Positions 6,209 through 6,833 of a DNA stretch of 6,833 nt are shown one piece after another; position 1 is the first letter of the stretch, and each line of letters begins with the position of its first letter. Where the stretch lies: assembly GCA_002428685.1 (NCBI GenBank), contig DIXL01000012.1, forward strand, positions 1-6,833, written 5' to 3'. Source of the DNA: Cloacimonetes bacterium UBA6081 (GTDB lineage: Bacteria > Cloacimonadota > Cloacimonadia > Cloacimonadales > Cloacimonadaceae). A model generated the notes under the pieces. The model ran no database searches. It saw nothing but the letters and a program-made list of their open reading frames with translations, and was not told the origin of the DNA. A program made the translations under genes and the position numbers.

Positions 6209-6484
6209 ATGAGCAGAGACGATTTGGTAAAAAAGATCGCAGGAGCCGCTGGCATTTCTCAAAAAGTAGCCGGCTTAGCCCTGGCCGCAGTCCTTGAAGG
6301 CGTAACTGAAACCCTTAAAAAAGGTGAAAAGGTATCATTGGTTGGTTTTGGTTCATTCAGCGTTGCACAACGCAAAGCCCGTAACGGGATTAATCCCAAA
6401 ACCAAAAAAGCCCTGAAGATTCCAGCTCGCAAAGTTCCCGTTTTTAAAGCAGGCAAGAAACTTAAAGAGGCTGTTAAAAAGTAA
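6209..6484 (+). CDS. hup: HU-family DNA-binding protein
   Basis: A 91-residue nucleoid protein that binds and bends DNA as a dimer. The HU/IHF layout is complete: N-terminal helices (about 3-38), the signature VGFGSFSV (45-52), and the DNA-binding β-arm R55-A73 containing RNGINPKT with the DNA-intercalating proline P63. It ends with IPARKVPVFKAGKKLKEAV (71-89), the hallmark C-terminus. The usual TGK turn of the arm reads TKK (65-67), making the arm unusually basic. HU rather than IHF is favoured by the overall motif pattern, but a few residues cannot settle this, nor whether paralogues exist elsewhere. The gene stands alone with its own promoter and terminator, typical of an abundantly expressed gene. 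The start at 6209 is chosen for its strong Shine-Dalgarno. Confidence 0.95.
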   Translation: MSRDDLVKKIAGAAGISQKVAGLALAAVLEGVTETLKKGEKVSLVGFGSFSVAQRKARNGINPKTKKALKIPARKVPVFKAGKKLKEAVKK

Positions 6485-6506
6485 CCGACAAAATTACCAT
6501 TCCTAT

Positions 6507-6549
6507 GCAGGTGGATTACCCCAAAAGGTTGTTCCACCTGCTTTTTTTT
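6507..6549 (+). terminator. Intrinsic terminator of the HU gene
   Basis: A perfect 9-bp stem GCAGGTGGA (6507-6515) with TCCACCTGC (6533-6541), a 17-base loop and eight T (6542-6549). It starts 22 bases after the HU stop codon. No A-run precedes the stem, so leftward termination is unlikely. Confidence 0.92.
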
Positions 6550-6833
6550 GTAAAACCACGATTCTGCTGATGCCCGCCAGAAACTTGTTTCCTGCCTGGA
6601 AGAACTATCCTGGCAATGCCGTGTTAATATCAATAAACCGGCCAATGATAGGACAATAACAAGACACTTCGACCAGGCAAGAACGGTAACCCTTGAAACA
6701 AGAGTTAATTCTTCTGCAATGGGGGTATGCTTGGAACCCATGGTGGCTTGGGTGCGTTTATCTACACCATTGCTTACACGGATGTATAGGATATAGTTGT
6801 TAACCGAATACTAGTGTTGTGTCAAACTTGGTA
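6550..6833. other. Right-edge stretch without a supported gene; possible gene remnant
   Basis: After the HU terminator no gene with a start, a Shine-Dalgarno and a recognisable product is visible. On the plus strand, a frame beginning right after a TAA (6551-6553) stays open for 80 codons to a TAG at 6794-6796. It has no ATG, GTG or TTG until M at about codon 54. Its conceptual product includes SADARQKLVSCLEELSWQC and QARTVTLETRVNSS, which look mildly protein-like but which I do not recognise. The overlapping frame starting ATG at 6570 gives 29 residues, and a leftward frame enters the HU gene antisense. A decayed gene or a dispersed repeat is possible. Confidence 0.4.

Noticed and set aside
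6259..6741. 160-codon leftward open frame overlapping the HU gene antisense
   Set aside because: Its second half is the exact antisense of the well-supported HU gene and it crosses the HU terminator. It has no Shine-Dalgarno and no recognisable domain.
6785..6825. Leftward promoter at the right edge (TTGACA on the minus strand in the last 20 bases)
   Set aside because: The -35 match is perfect, but the -10 at 17 bases reads TAACAA, only half matching, and there is no gene for it to drive except antisense to HU.
1..6833. tRNA, rRNA, riboswitch, insertion-sequence transposase
   Set aside because: No cloverleaf, no conserved rRNA segment, no recognisable riboswitch core and no transposase-like protein were seen on either strand.

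Overview
The window reads as a chromosomal segment from an anaerobic, Gram-negative-type bacterium of moderate GC. A diderm envelope is implied by a large signal-peptide-bearing, β-strand-rich surface protein of a kind seen in Bacteroidota/Fibrobacterota-like and Cloacimonadota genomes, and by a lipoprotein with a clean lipobox. My best guess is Candidatus Cloacimonadota or a relative. That placement is an inference from protein style, not from a marker gene.

Layout. Positions 1-197 hold no convincing gene, but contain a 17-bp exact direct repeat and a doubtful 25-residue frame. Positions 198-4671 are a compact leftward cluster, read from right to left: a stand-alone UmuD-type self-cleaving protein (4671-4228), a 1083-residue exported surface protein of an uncharacterised β-rich family (4223-972), and a TauE/SafE (TSUP, YfcA-like) membrane transporter (971-198). 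The three genes are separated by 4 bases and by 0 bases, so they are very probably co-transcribed and translationally coupled. Immediately upstream on the same strand is a TPR-repeat lipoprotein (5910-4726). A strong intrinsic terminator (4676-4713) lies between it and umuD and runs almost into the umuD start codon.

A divergent, A/T-tract-rich intergenic region (5911-6208) carries promoter-like sequences for both directions and an 8-bp inverted repeat. To its right, a short HU-type DNA-binding protein (6209-6484, rightward) has a strong Shine-Dalgarno sequence, a TTGACA-type promoter and a perfect-stem terminator (6507-6549). The last 284 bases hold no gene I can support, only a start-less 80-codon open frame that may be a remnant.

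How the parts fit: HU is a housekeeping monocistronic gene. The TPR lipoprotein and the large surface protein are both envelope components. The UmuD homologue is the unexpected member: its self-cleavage machinery is intact, but it has no polymerase partner (UmuC) in the window and sits at the head of an envelope/transport cluster behind a terminator. The most noteworthy points are that arrangement, the TTG start of the surface protein nested in overlapping start and stop codons, and the surface protein itself.
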